Assembly: GCA_038496675.1 (NCBI GenBank)
Contig: CM076649.1
Coordinates: forward strand, 21,800,090-21,864,089
DNA: 64,000 bases
DNA from: Rachycentron canadum
Taxonomy: Eukaryota > Chordata > Actinopteri > Carangiformes > Rachycentridae
Direction of reading: 5' to 3'
Shown here: one piece after another, positions 1 to 11,369 of the stretch
Layout of the letters: the number at the start of each line of letters is the position of its first letter
Numbering within the stretch: position 1 is the first letter of the stretch
Notes under the pieces: generated by a model
Seen by the model: only the letters and a program-made list of their open reading frames with translations
What the model was told of the DNA's origin: nothing
Database searches by the model: none
Made by a program: the position numbers and the translations under genes

Positions 1-474
1 GCATTAAATCTAATATTGTGTGCACTTTAGAGCTCAGAGTTAACTGGGTTGTTACAGTGATGCTAGTGGCAGAAAAAGGAGCTGGGTTTTAACTTTAGAA
101 CAAAAACAAGAAAATGCATGTTACTTAAAGAAAGAAAAAGAAAAAAAAAAACGAAAGAAGCTTATCCTTTACTTTGTGCATTACAAAGTTCCCAGTCTAT
201 GTTGTTGTCATGGACTGTTAGCTGTCACTCAGAAAAGGCCGATCCTCACTTATTATTAATCGTTTAAGCCAATAACAAATCTGACATTATTCTAGTTAAT
301 TCATTTCAGTGCAGTAGAAACTAGGTGGTCATCAATGAAATAAAAAACAAATGATTTATATATATATATGAATAAAATGATGAAAAATAAATTTAATGCA
401 GTTACAAAAGTTGCTGTGAGCTAAAGCAACTCATTAATGCCATCAAACAACAGCCTATATTTATTCATTTGCAC
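1..474. other. AT-rich non-coding DNA, no gene seen
   Basis: No recognisable coding or RNA gene. It contains an A-rich tract near 124-165 and a short AT-alternating run near 357-370. It may be a further decayed part of the LINE remnant that follows on the minus strand, but no motif supports that. Confidence 0.5.
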
Positions 475-790
475 AACTCAGACTTCACAAGAACTGGCTC
501 AAAGTTCAGTACACCCACAGTTAAATTAATTGGTTCAGGTTCATAGTTCACATCTTCCATTTTTAAAATCCTACTACATCTATATACATGGAAAAAGGGA
601 ATCAGTTGGTCTTGTGTCAGCAGGAGACACGGCAATATAAAGTTGTGTGTCATCGGCATAAAGGGAAGGGAGCTGCTGTGTTTGAGTGGTAGATTAAAAC
701 AAAGTTGGCCCAACCCCTGAGGAGCCCAATGCATTATTATGGAAGTTATCGATTTCAACGGGAAATAAGAAATTAGGGCCAAGAGATGTA
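475..790 (-). mobile_element. Decayed LINE fragment (L2/Rex1-like reverse transcriptase)
   Basis: On the minus strand the segment encodes a broken piece of a non-LTR retrotransposon reverse transcriptase. The catalytic block reads YADDTQLYIAV, with the YADD codons at 660-649. YADD is the metal-binding active-site motif of this enzyme family, and the 'DDTQLY' continuation is typical of vertebrate L2/Rex1/CR1-type LINEs. Just upstream, in another frame, is LCFNLPLKHSSSLP, matching the usual 'LLFxLYxLPL' stretch before the active site. The two halves are therefore separated by a frameshift. No start codon, endonuclease domain or 3-prime end is present, so it is a dead 5-prime-truncated or internal fragment. 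Family assignment is from memory of motif patterns; the RT call is firmer than the clade call. Confidence 0.75.
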
Positions 791-1507
791 TTCAAAAAAC
801 ATCAAAATGTGGTGCATTGCCAAACAAGATACAGACTGAACAAAAGGGGTGTCTGCTCACCCCCACCCAACCTACAGAATAACTTTATATCACCAAGGAT
901 TACCCTGGGTCTCTACGAAAAACGGGATGTTTTCAGTTTATGTCACTTATTTATGAACCAAGCTGGTGGACTGAGTGACCTTCAGCAAAGAGATGCAACC
1001 TATTTCCACAAAGAGAAAAACAGACTGTTGCTGTTTGGGTGGGAGGTAAACAGTGACAGTGTCATGGAATATGTATAACCTATTCGCTCCATCCATCTAT
1101 CCTCTACATCTATTGATTCATGCTCTTGCTCATCAGACCACACACCCTATCACGTACCTTTGCAGTGAAGTTTTCAATGTGAGAAACTAAACCTGTGATG
1201 ACCCAACCGTGCGGTGTAAATTTCCTCACAGAGTCGACATGAAAAGAAATGTAATTAAAAAAAAAAAACTCCAAGTGAACTCCAAGATGAACTGTTACTG
1301 AATATGAGTGCATTTGACTGCTTCAACTGAATATGACTTGCAATTAAATGGAGATTGTGTGGGTGCAAAAATGGCAGAAAGTCCACAAACATGGTCTACC
1401 ATTCATGACCCATTATTAGAGCAGATACAGGTTGTTCATCACTATGACACCACTGGGTGGAAGTTTGCTTTTCATGGTCTGTAGGACAGTGCTGTTACCT
1501 TTCACAA
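791..1507. other. Unique-looking non-coding DNA
   Basis: No gene recognised. Open frames here are short and have no protein motif I know. An A run lies at about 1257-1269. Confidence 0.45.
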
Positions 1508-1509
1508 AT

Positions 1510-1570
<61 letters not shown>
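1508..1570. repeat. (GATA)n tetranucleotide microsatellite
   Basis: About 15 near-perfect GATA/TAGA units in a row. Perfect tracts of this length are typically length-polymorphic. Confidence 0.97.
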
Positions 1571-1708
1571 ACTGTCAGACGGAATAATAAGAACATGTCT
1601 GGAAAGTAAGGGTCAACTGCACAAAAATATCTATCTATTACCGAGTGCTCAAGTGTCAGGGATAGATATTCACAGCTGCAAAATGCTGAGTATTTGCTTG
1701 ACATTAAC

Positions 1709-1733
1709 AAACACACACACACACACACACACA
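1709..1733. repeat. (AC)n microsatellite
   Basis: About 12 AC units. It lies 140 bp from the GATA array. Confidence 0.95.
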
Positions 1734-2399
1734 GTGCTGCTGTAATTTGTGGTGCTGTTGAGCTGTGTTGAATTATATATACTCAGAGCTGTTCCTATTT
1801 TTTTTTTAATCAACCTCAATTCGCATAAATAGGATGGATAGAGATGCACTAAGTCATGGATATTTTCTTTGTGTCTTGTGCTTCTATTTGTTTGTAAATC
1901 ATCTGCATTTGCAAATTATTGTTCAGACATGTAATATCCTTTTTTTTTTCTATCTATCTGTATCAGATAAAGGTGAAAATCCATTCAAAATAACAATCAT
2001 CAATGAAAATCATTTCATTTTTTTTTAGTTTTTCTGAAATAAGAATGATTATTGTCGACCAAGTCTTCCTACTTAATCACAAAAAAAAAACATTAAATGT
2101 GATATAGCACCGATTATTAAACATGAATCATATATGTATGTTGTGTGGTATTTAGAGTAGAGATGAAGACAATTTCTTTTAAAACTGACCATAATACAAG
2201 GGTTAACCTGTCCTGCTTTATAAGCCCAGATGCATTTTTATAGATATACACAAGACCTGAGGTTTCTGCCAACACAGTGACTTGATATCAGTCTAAATAT
2301 CCACATTAAATAGAAATACACCCTCCAGTTACTCTATTTGATGCACTTTAATGGTCTTTATGTGCTTAAATTTTTCAGACTTTATGAGTTCCTCTGGAT
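1734..2399. other. AT-rich non-coding DNA
   Basis: Contains T runs near 1799-1808 and 2018-2027 and an A run near 2081-2090. No gene, RNA or known repeat recognised. Confidence 0.45.
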
Positions 2400-2650
2400 G
2401 CTCAGTCATTTGCTGTGGGGCCTGAAAAGCAACCTATCGGCCGCCAGGCCTCTCTCATCAGCCCAGATGATAAACGACGCGGCTCCACGCCTCATTTCAC
2501 ATTAGGCTCAGCAGATCGTCAACGGGACAGATTAACGGGACGGGGGAAGCCGGCACCGAGGGTGTAAACACAGTATTAATCACTACAGGCCTCTCTGCTG
2601 GGCCGCATCACCCCCGTCTCCTTCGTGTCCCTTCACCTCTGTACACACCG
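2400..2650. promoter_or_regulatory. Possible conserved non-coding element
   Basis: GC content rises sharply above the flanks in a unique-looking stretch with no open frame. It carries several short words such as AGATTAA, GATGATAAAC and AGTATTAAT that resemble homeodomain/forkhead sites. This is a texture-based guess only. Confidence 0.2.
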
Positions 2651-2760
2651 CTAGTATACTAACATAGACATACATGCAGTGTAATGGTCTATCGCCCCCC
2701 TCCTGTTATTTCACGCTGTGTGCACCTGCCAATTGAAGGCCTTTGCTTTGGGGACAGGGA

Positions 2761-2764
<4 letters not shown>

Positions 2765-2795
<31 letters not shown>
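2765..2795. repeat. (TG)n microsatellite
   Basis: About 15 TG units. Confidence 0.95.
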
Positions 2796-2798
<3 letters not shown>

Positions 2799-3550
2799 GG
2801 AAAAATAGGGCAGCATCGAGACCTGGGGGCGTGAGGGGTGGCCTAAGGGAAACACAGCTCTGACAGCAGGGTGTCTGAGGAGGAACAAAGTGTGTGTTAA
2901 AATGTCTTTGTGCCTGTGCTTGTGCATGTCCTGTACTTTAATGTGTGTTTATGTGTCACTTAGTATAGTTACAGATGAAAAAACAAAACATGTGCTGTCA
3001 TATTGCAGCTGCGCCTATAGCTGAGGACTAAAGATGTAGGTCTACTGAGGCATACAATCCATCACACCAGAATCTCTGTCTGCTCTAATGTTTTATGTTC
3101 TATTAAGAGTCGAAAGAAATGATCATTGCAATAAAGAACGAGCCAAGGTTTTATTGTTTTTATTTGCATTTTTAGATATGCATGAAAATTTATGAATAGC
3201 ACTAAATTATCCACAAGTTTCTCATAGTAATGTCAAACTTCATTTATTTTTTGTTAATGACTGTGATGTAGGTGCTCCTCTCAGCTCTGCTAGCTAATTA
3301 TTTCCTTTTGAAAGATAGTGATAGGTACTTCACTCCAGCTAAGAGCACAACACAGTCAGTAATCATTCTAACTAGTTAATGAATAAGTATGTGACATGTT
3401 TTTTTTTTTTTTTTTCTTATCTGATACTGACCCATCTTTTCTCAAGCTCACATCAAAGTGATTCATGAAAGTCTTTGCACTTCCTATTTACAACTATGCA
3501 GCCGGAAGCACTTTAAGCTGCAGTTACTCTCTTGGCCACTAAACGTTCAG
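2796..3550. other. Non-coding DNA, nothing recognised
   Basis: A T run of about 17 at 3400-3416 is the only structure seen. Confidence 0.4.
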
Positions 3551-3977
3551 ACGTCACCCACTGGTTTATGAGCTGCTGTTTTGAAGCCTCCAGTTTGTAA
3601 TTTGTCCGTCAGCCATCTTGTTTTTTTGAAACCGGAAGAAACCATATTTGGAGGAAAAGGTGGAGCTGAGAAGGAGTGAGGGGTGGAGCTGACCTGCTCT
3701 GTGCTTTATCTATGTAATCTATCCTGATTGTCAGGCAGGAAGCCATTTCTGCTACAGTCTGTCAATCACACAGCAGCCACGCCCTAATCCATCCCTTGCT
3801 TTATGGTCTATTTTCCTCTAAATGGACCATCGTTTAAAAGATGAACATCATGTTGTATTGACGACTTGAAACTAGAGACTGAGACCATAAACTCATTAGG
3901 AAAACGTTTACTGAGCTAATAAACATTTTCACATGGGCTTCAATACAATCTGACTTCTTTTTACAACCAGTGGTGTA
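3551..3977 (-). mobile_element. Interspersed repeat family A, copy 1
   Basis: This ~430 bp block is repeated at 12097-12523 (opposite orientation), 32099-32305 (opposite, partial) and 50836-51200 (same orientation). Shared words include tggtctattttcctctaaat and the segment around 'gagactgagaccataaactc'. No coding potential or A/B-box promoter is visible, so it is most likely a non-autonomous element or a decayed transposon end. The family name is unknown to me. This copy differs from the others by small indels, for example around 3690-3740. Confidence 0.85.
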
Positions 3978-5559
3978 AACAGAATCTTTTACAACCTGGT
4001 GGTCATGGCTCAGCATTGATTTCAGCCCCAGAATCAACATCCACATTTATATATGTGGTTCAGTCCAGTGGTCCTGGGCAACAACCTGAACAACCTGTTT
4101 CAACCCTCTGATACTACCCATATCTCTTGAGCAACCCCCATTGTCATGGTTACAATAACAATAATAAAAAAAATAATAAATGGTTATGACCTGGTTAGTT
4201 TTAGGAAAAGATGATGATGTGGGTGAACATAATAACAAACGTGGCTAGCTTTGTGGAATAGTCATGTATAACTGAAACAGCATAAACTGCTACATTCACA
4301 TGGGAATTGAACACTGCTCCCCTGCGTCATATTCCTGTGTTTTTGACCCATCCATCCACCCCAACCTCCTGGACGTGGACTTTATCGCTCTATACTTTGC
4401 TCCTGTCATCATTACTACAACTTATTATCATGAACTATGATTCATAATAAGCTGCTGACAGACCTACACTTGTGTTTTTGCGAGATAACTCGGCATTTAA
4501 GTTGCAAAGTGGGAACGACTTTATTTATTTCAACTTTATTTGAGAAAACAAAATCGTGGATTTTGCTATTTTGTTGTGGCAGATGGCTCCAGATAAAATA
4601 CCCATGAGCCTCAGCTGGCCCAGAAGCCAGAGGGTGTGAGTCAGAGATGTAGCTTTGTCAGCGCAATTGTGAACAGAAGACTGAGCCATTCAAGCATAAT
4701 TATCTAAACCTGACTCAGAATCTGAAGCTAAACTGATTAAAACTGCTGGATCCTACACATGGTCATATTTAGCTTCTGCTCACTGTTGTGTAGGATTCAG
4801 GGCATATGAAATAGATGAAGAGAGAGATTTCCATGTTTTCTACTTGTGACCAATCATGCCTCACAGTGGATGTATGCTGAGTTGGTTGCAAATGCTGTGC
4901 GTGGACATTGCAACACAATGTCTATTAAACCCATGTTCGGCAGCCATGAGACAACCTTGGTGACAGGATTAACTAATCAAGTTGTGGAATTTTTTTTCTG
5001 CCATATCATCAAAAGACACAATTGTTTTCCTGCACAGTTGCTTATCTTTTGTTTGGCTGATCTAACCAATCTGCCTGAAACAACTTTGCATCTGCATTTT
5101 GACTGTGAAGACCCCGGCCTTTCTTAAAAAAAATGATATTGTGTTGACACAGCTGTGAACAATGCAGGTTTTTTTCATGGCTTAAATCAAGGTACCATGT
5201 CTAGAGGCAGTCTTTCCTCGACTTTGTTTAAAGAGAGAAATCCTTGATTTGATAAAGTGAAAGCACTTTCGTTCTCTTACTGATCTTACTGATCGCTGAT
5301 CATTATCATCAGTTAAAATCTTCCTCTATCGGCCCCCAGAGAGAAATCTAATCACTCAAATGAAATGGGCATCTGCGGCATGAAAATGTGTGAAAAGCCC
5401 TAATGCAGACAGCAGTCATTTCTAAAAGGGCAGATGTTGCCTATAGTGCTGCTCATTACGCCAACTGATGCAGCTGATGCTCGAAGGACAAGGATGTGTG
5501 ACGCTAAATCATGTGAATGGTCGTATGAATGTTGACTGGGTGAGGAGAAAAAAATCGGA
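3978..5559. other. Non-coding DNA, no gene recognised
   Basis: Mostly AT-rich unique sequence. The 93-codon frame at 4846-5127 has no recognisable motif and no supporting splice or promoter structure. A block near 5330-5500 is unique-looking and might be regulatory, without firm evidence. Confidence 0.4.
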
Positions 5560-6185
5560 GGCAATTTAAGCAACACTTAAGAGGCCATTACTGATCAGAA
5601 TATTTGGTGTCTCGGGACTTTTTATCTTATTGCATCAGGTTGTGTCTCAAGTTAACTTCAGTCACTCTGGATATAGCTCCAAAGCGAAATACTTCAAATA
5701 TGACAATGTTTCCTGTTTTCACACCAATCACAAATTTACTGAAAGGTGCTATTCGGACGCTTTCCCTGCCGGTCAACATGGTGGTTGTCGCTTCATCCAT
5801 CAGAGAGCTGGCCGGCTAGCATGCTAGCTTCAGTCGGCGAGAAGACACGCTAGAGACCGGAATTAACACAGGTGTCGTTTCCACCACTGGGAGACAGATA
5901 TTGGTGAACGAAGGAGTAAAAATTGAGTAAATTTTAGGTAAAACAGCAGCTGGCGGCGGTTTTACCTATGTAGCAGCAGCAAACCTTACTAAAACCTCCT
6001 TGAAGCTACCAGTCTACCTCTGCTTCAAAGTTCTGACAGAGCTATAGGGCAGCCGGTTCCCACTGCTTCCCCCTCGTGTTGTAAGCCAGTTGCTAGTCAG
6101 AGACGTGCCACACCATCAGCATATATCCAAAAGGCTGGAAGCACTTCCACGAACACCAAACAAGCACACACCCAGCACTGAGCGC

Positions 6186-6186
<1 letters not shown>
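5560..6186. other. Possible decayed DNA transposon
   Basis: Contains the palindromic word gctagcatgctagc near 5815-5828, often seen in fish non-autonomous elements, and text that resembles fish interspersed repeats. No terminal inverted repeats could be defined. Confidence 0.25.

Positions 6187-6245
<59 letters not shown>
6187..6245. repeat. (GA)n microsatellite
   Basis: About 29 GA units. It creates spurious 'RERERE' and 'SLSLSL' frames on the two strands. Confidence 0.97.
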
Positions 6246-6248
<3 letters not shown>

Positions 6249-6573
6249 CTGGGCTTATTATTATTAATCTATTCTTTCTCTTTCTCCTTGACTCAAACGC
6301 ACAAATCCTACGCACGCGGTACATAAACAACAATTTGTTACCCCTCCCACACTGTGAGTTACAGCGTTGCATAAGGTGCTTGGATGGAGTGTGTAGGTGT
6401 GTTTAAGTTGAGCTGGAGCCGAAAAAAACAAACAATAAAAGCAATTGAAACGCATTAGTTTGCCTTTCTCTCCAGCGAGACAACAGAACAGTCCAACTTC
6501 ATTCGGACGGCCGTGGCCTGGTGTTTACGATTTTCACCAATTCTGACCCATCTAGAATTGAGGCAGCAGGCTG

Positions 6574-6576
<3 letters not shown>

Positions 6577-6624
<48 letters not shown>
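6577..6624. repeat. (GT)n microsatellite
   Basis: About 24 GT units. Second member of a four-array cluster. Confidence 0.97.
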
Positions 6625-6625
<1 letters not shown>

Positions 6626-6736
6626 AAGAGGGAACCGATGATTGTTCAGCTGTAAAATTCATGCAGTCCCCTTCAAATGTGCAAGGAGAGGCTGTAATTT
6701 ATTCTCTGAAGCACTAATACTGCCGAGAACACGCTC

Positions 6737-6828
6737 ACATGCACATGAACTCACACATACAGTAAACACAACACGGACACATGCACACACAAGCACATGC
6801 ACACACACACACACACACACACACACAG
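6737..6828. repeat. Imperfect (CA)n microsatellite
   Basis: Interrupted CA-rich tract ending in a pure stretch at about 6800-6828. Its strand polarity is opposite to the GT array 110 bp upstream. Confidence 0.93.
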
Positions 6829-7071
6829 ATCTGGCTGTAACTCCACTGTGCTTGATAGGAGAGAGCATTTGTGTAACCGTGGACAACATTAATTAACAGC
6901 ACAGGGTTTCCTGCCACACGTCTCCAGGGGCCCTGGGGTTCCTTCCCAGGAACCCACAGCCCCCTTCTTCCTGATGCCACCCACAATGCATCTGTCCCTA
7001 GCTTCATCAGCGCCTTGCAAGAAGTCCCTGCACTGAAACCAAGATGTTACAGCCACATTTTTAGATGAGAA

Positions 7072-7095
7072 AACTGTGTGTGTGTGCGGGTTCTG

Positions 7096-7151
<56 letters not shown>
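7072..7151. repeat. GT then AC arrays in inverted arrangement
   Basis: A short GT run (about 7075-7086) is followed 15 bp later by about 24 AC units (7103-7151). The two are complementary and could pair as a hairpin. Between this cluster and the Tc1 element, 7152-7555 holds no recognised feature. Confidence 0.93.
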
Positions 7152-7153
<2 letters not shown>

Positions 7154-7559
7154 GGGTGGGGGTTACAAGATCAAATATGGACTCATTTACAGAGGGTGTC
7201 CTTTCTCTAACTGGAAGTAACAAGTCTGAGAAGAAACAAAAACGAGCTCCGGGTTAAAACAAGGTGCTCGTAAGAAAACACTCATACTGCGAGAAGGCGC
7301 TGCACGCAAATAATAAGCCATCTTAATTAAATTAGATGTGATTGTGATCAGATTTTAAGTGAGTGTAATAAAATAGGTTAGTTTAATCAAATCACAGCTC
7401 CAGTCCATTGGGGTGTTTATCAATAGGAAATGAGGGCGACGTCATTGCTTGAACGGGTACATCTGAGCTTTGACCCGCCGTGACACACCGCTCGTCACCT
7501 TTAGCACCGAATATGAGATTCACATCTGAGACAGTCAAGGTCTAATTCAGGTGGAGATT

Positions 7560-8220
7560 ATTTAATATAACATGATGACCACTTTCCTAATATTGTGTAG
7601 GGCCCCCTTTAGCTGCCAAAACAGGCCTGGACTCCTCTAGACCTCTGAAGCTGAGCTGTGGTATCTGGACCAAGACCTTAGCAGCAGATCCTTTAAGTCC
7701 TGAAGTTGTGAGGTGGAGTCTCCATGGATCAGACTTGTTGGTCCAGCTCATCCCACAGATGCTGGATTGGACTGAGATCTGGGGAAGTTGGAGCCAAGTC
7801 AACACCTTGAACTGGTTGTTGTTCCTCAAAGCTCCTGAACCATTGTTGCAGTGACAGGGAGCATTATCCTGCTGAAAGAGGCCACTGCCATTAGGGAAGA
7901 CTGTTTCCATGAAGGGGGGGACTTGGTCTGAACCATGTTTAGGGAGGTGGGACATATCAGAGGTGACTAGTGGCTCTTCATGTGGAGTCTGTGGTCCAGT
8001 GGTTTTCCCTCCTTGGACCACTTCTGGTAGGTCCTGACCACTGCAGCCCAGGAACATCCCAGAGAGCTGCAGTGTTGGAGATGCTCTGATTGAACACATC
8101 AACTTCAGGACTAAATGTTCAGCTGCTGCCTGATATATCCACCACTGACAGGTAACCATGGTAACCAGGTAATGTTATTACTTCACCTCTCAGTGGTCTT
8201 AATGTTTTGGTTTATTGGTG
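7560..8220 (-). mobile_element. Internally deleted Tc1-like DNA transposon
   Basis: The minus strand carries a decayed Tc1/mariner transposase. The catalytic-core segment GSGLFQQDNAPCH, with the second catalytic Asp in QQDNAPCH, is visible inside a 190-codon frame (8159-7587). It is followed by WLQLPQISVQSSICGMSW, which corresponds to the family's 'W.P.SPDLNPIE..W.' stretch. The frame's N-terminal part is shifted, but in another frame it reads like the Tc1 helix-turn-helix region ('RASPTL'). The middle of the gene, between the DNA-binding part and the catalytic domain, is missing: the element is about 660 bp against a usual 1.2-1.6 kb. The right end (near 8190-8217, 'ctctcagtggtcttaatgtt') resembles the family's inverted repeat; the left end near 7571-7590 is partly eroded. 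It cannot encode a functional enzyme. Confidence 0.88.
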
Positions 8221-9159
8221 AAGGCAACTGTTTCCTCTGTAAAGATAAAGTGGAGTAATGGTGTCCTGGGCAGAGCACAAACAACCCCTTTCTGTGTGTG
8301 CTGTAAAATGAGCAGGAAGTTCCTTGTTTTTTTGTGGCCAGTCTGGTGAAAGTGACCTTCCAGAATTTCTGTTGAAGAAACCAACAAAACGTCTAAAAAG
8401 GCCTCAGACAGAGAAAGAGATGGGACCAGAGCCATGACCTCAAATCACAGTCGGCCGGTGGACCATAAAAACATCCATAAAGTTTTTAAAGTGTTTACCA
8501 GCTCCGTCAGTGTCTTTACCTGCTGTCTCTGTGTGCCTGTCATCTGTGCAGCTTGTCCCACCGGATGAAACCAAGCCTCAATTTCTTTCCCAGTCCAACT
8601 GTGAAACCAGTAACTGGTCTGTTTTTACCCTACGAGCTGCTAAAGGGCTCCAGCTGGACTCAGAACTGGTTTTCCTCTCCTCCATGTCTCAGGCAGTGGG
8701 GGTGCACCCCCTTTGCTGCCGTTTTCGGACACATGCCGTTGTGGGTGCAAAGTGCTCATTTACCCCAGTGTTTAAAAACTCTGGGCAGCACAGTGAGAGC
8801 ACAGAGGCTGAACTGACTGGTTAGCGTGTGTTTAGTGCTGGGGGGGGGGGGGGACAAGCAGAGAATCTGAACCTAGAGCAGATTCTCTATTTCGTTTAAA
8901 CGTGTTTGTCAGTGGCTGTGGAGTTTATACTTCATAGTTTATTTTCACGTTTCTGCAGTTTTATTCTGCTTTTAATTCTCTAAGAAGAGGCTGTTTGATT
9001 TCAGTTCTTTATAATATTTTCTTGTGAATTTATTATCCTTACTCTTATTCATTATTCTTATCTGTGCTGTGACATCTTTCAGAAGACACACTCTAACACA
9101 CTGTTTCCTATTCAGAACAATGCTGTTAAACCAGAAACACCACGGATACACTGAGCTCA
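8221..9159. other. Non-coding DNA with a G run
   Basis: No gene recognised. A G run of about 14 lies at 8839-8853. The overlapping 104- and 87-codon frames near 8510-8824 have no recognisable domains and probably arise by chance. Confidence 0.4.
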
Positions 9160-9850
9160 AGGGTGACAGAGTGAGGATGACAGAGTGAGGGTGAGGATGA
9201 TACAGTGAGGATGACAGAGTGAGGATGATAGGATGAGGATGACAGAGTGAGGGTGAGAGTGAGAGTGACAGAGTGAGGATGATAGAGTGAGGATGACAGT
9301 GAGGATGGCAGAGTGAGGATGACACAATGAGGATGATACAGTGAGGATGACAGAGTGAGGATGACATAATGAGGATGACATAATGAGGATGACAGAGTGC
9401 GGATGACAGAGTGAGGATGTCATAATGAGAATGACAGAGTGAGGATGGCAGAATGAGGATGGCAGAATGAGGATGACAGATAGAGGATGATGCAGTGAGG
9501 ATAACAGAGTGAGGATGACAGAGTGAGGGTGAGATAGTGAGGATAACAGAATGAGGATGATACAGTGAGGATGGCAGAGTGAGGCTGATAGAGTGAGGAT
9601 GACAGAGTGAGGATAACAGAGTGAGGATGACAGAGTGAGGGTGAGATAGTGAGGATAACAGAATGAGGATGATAGAGTGAGGATGACAGAGTGAGGATGA
9701 CATAATGAGGATGGCAGAGTGAGGATAACAGAGTGAGGATGACAGAGTGAGGGTGAGATATTGAGGATAACAGAATGAGGATGATACAGTGAGGATGGCA
9801 GAGTGAGGCTGATAGAGTGAGGATGACAGAGTGAGGATGACAGAGTGGGG
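9160..9850. repeat. Minisatellite of ~14-bp GAGGATGACAGAGT-like units
   Basis: About 690 bp of degenerate tandem copies of a 14-15 bp unit, consensus gaggatgacagagt, with variants such as gaggatgatacagt, gaggatggcagagt and gaggataacagaat. A higher-order block recurs: the run 'gtgagatagtgaggataaca' with its flanks appears near 9531 and 9640 and with one change near 9751, indicating segmental duplication within the array. Because the repeat mostly lacks stops on the minus strand, it yields artificial frames of 243 and 284 codons ('SSLCHPHSVILT'-like). These are not genes. Confidence 0.97.
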
Positions 9851-10689
9851 ATGGTAAAAAGAGTTAACTGTTTAAAACAGCTGTGTATTCTCATTAAATC
9901 TGGTGTAAATGATTTAGCCTGAACTGCTTTATCTTTATGTGAGAGTGAACCAACCCATTCGAACTGTGGGCTGAAGAGCGACACTTTAAACATTACACGC
10001 ATTGATTTCATCCTTTATTACCATGACAGTATTGAGTGATGGAGTGTAAATATTGAGTGTCTGAGTCCTTTGTCTGTTTCCTACAATATTTTCTTTTGTG
10101 TCATATAATATTGTGTACAATGTATATGAAATGGAATGTCAGTATGCATCTGCCATTAGAGAGATTTTTGAAAAGAATTAAAACAGTCTTTCTGCACACC
10201 CAGCATGAAATGAATAATGAAATTCAGAGGCAATTTTCATCTTCCAGCAATAATTTACAGCTATGTAACTGTGCCCATGGGCTCATAATAATGATAATAA
10301 TAATAAACTTTATTTCTATGGTGGAGTTACAACGTACTTCACCAAATGCAGTATTATACAATAAAAGTGATACAAAGGAAGCAAATAAATGAAAATATGA
10401 ACAGAGGTGATAACGATAAAAACAATAAAGGTAAAAAAAATGACATACAACATTTGAATAAACATGATGAACTATTATATATATATATATTCTATATAAA
10501 TATAATATACACATGCAGTCTGGACAGTTTTTAAAAGCTTTTTAAACTCAGGAACTGACCCAGCTGTTTTGTTTTTTTTTTGTTTTTTTTTTTTTCTTTT
10601 GGGGGAGGGTGGATGGGGTTGTTCCACAGTGCCGGAGCTAAAACAGTAAATATGTACCCCCCCTCTTTTTTTGTTTTAAGTCCTCAGAA
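9851..10689. other. Non-coding DNA, possible retroelement tail
   Basis: The segment around 10288-10330 (aataataataaactttattt) resembles the 3-prime tail found on many fish SINEs and LINEs, but no body is recognisable. A TA run lies near 10473-10491 and T-rich tracts near 10570-10600. Confidence 0.35.
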
Positions 10690-11310
10690 TAGCTTGCTAA
10701 GAATTCTTAGATGCAGAGTGCAGCCAGAGCATGTAGTGATTTTAAAGTAATCAATAGAAACTTAAATTGAATTTTATAATGAATGGGGAGCCAGTGTAAT
10801 TCAGCCAGGACTGGAGTAATGTGCTCTGTGTCCAGTGTTTGTGAGAAATCTTGCTGCTGTGTTTTGAACCAACTGTAAACTACAACCTCTCCATCATTAA
10901 GGCAAGTAAATATTGAGTTGCAGTCAGTGGGAGGGGAAAAAAATGAGAGAAGTTGTTCAACTGTGTTTTTGGGCAGCATTGGTTGGACTTTGGTGATATT
11001 TCTACTTTGTAAATAGCAGGATTGAACAAAAGTCTCATTGTGTTGGTTGAAGTTGAGTTACTAATCTAAAACAACCTGAGCTGTTAGAAATACAATATGG
11101 ACCAATAACCAATTAGAAACCAGGCTGTCCTCAGAAGAAGCAGCATTGTTAGGATTTTCTGGGCTTGTGGGAGTCATTGGTGTAACGATAGTAGGACACA
11201 TGATCGGGTGAATGGTAATTAACATGGCAACAAATACAAACTGAACAAAACAGGGCCAAGGACAGAGCCCAGTGGGACCACACGTGGCATGAGAGCAGGT
11301 GAAAAACTAA
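10690..11310 (-). mobile_element. LINE remnant (L2/Rex1-like RT and C-terminal region)
   Basis: Minus strand, decayed non-LTR retrotransposon ORF2. From its 5-prime side: VVPLGSVLGPVLFSLY (11284-11230), matching the conserved 'GVPQGSVLGPLLFxLY' block of reverse transcriptase; then a mutated active-site region near 11190, where the expected YADD appears lost; then a 90-codon frame (10979-10707) with MLPKNTVEQLLSFF and HITPVLAELHWLP, the latter diagnostic of the post-RT segment of L2/Rex1-like elements in fish. Frameshifts and stops separate these parts, so it is inactive. No 5-prime endonuclease is seen. The other LINE pieces in the window (about 475-790 and 61150-61576) may be the same or a related clade. 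Confidence 0.85.
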
Positions 11311-11369
11311 AGTGAAACAAAGTGAACAGTGACTTTGAAACTGTCCAATTGTGCCTTAGACTGAATGTC

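Noticed and set aside
6090..7146. Frames rich in RE, SL, HT or CV residues
   Set aside because: They are translations of GA and GT/CA microsatellites.
9160..9850. CRISPR array
   Set aside because: Units are contiguous and degenerate with no unique spacers, and the genome context is eukaryotic.
8972..10011. Two overlapping minus-strand frames of 243 and 284 codons
   Set aside because: They are translations of the 9160-9850 minisatellite in different phases; the protein text only echoes the 14-bp unit.
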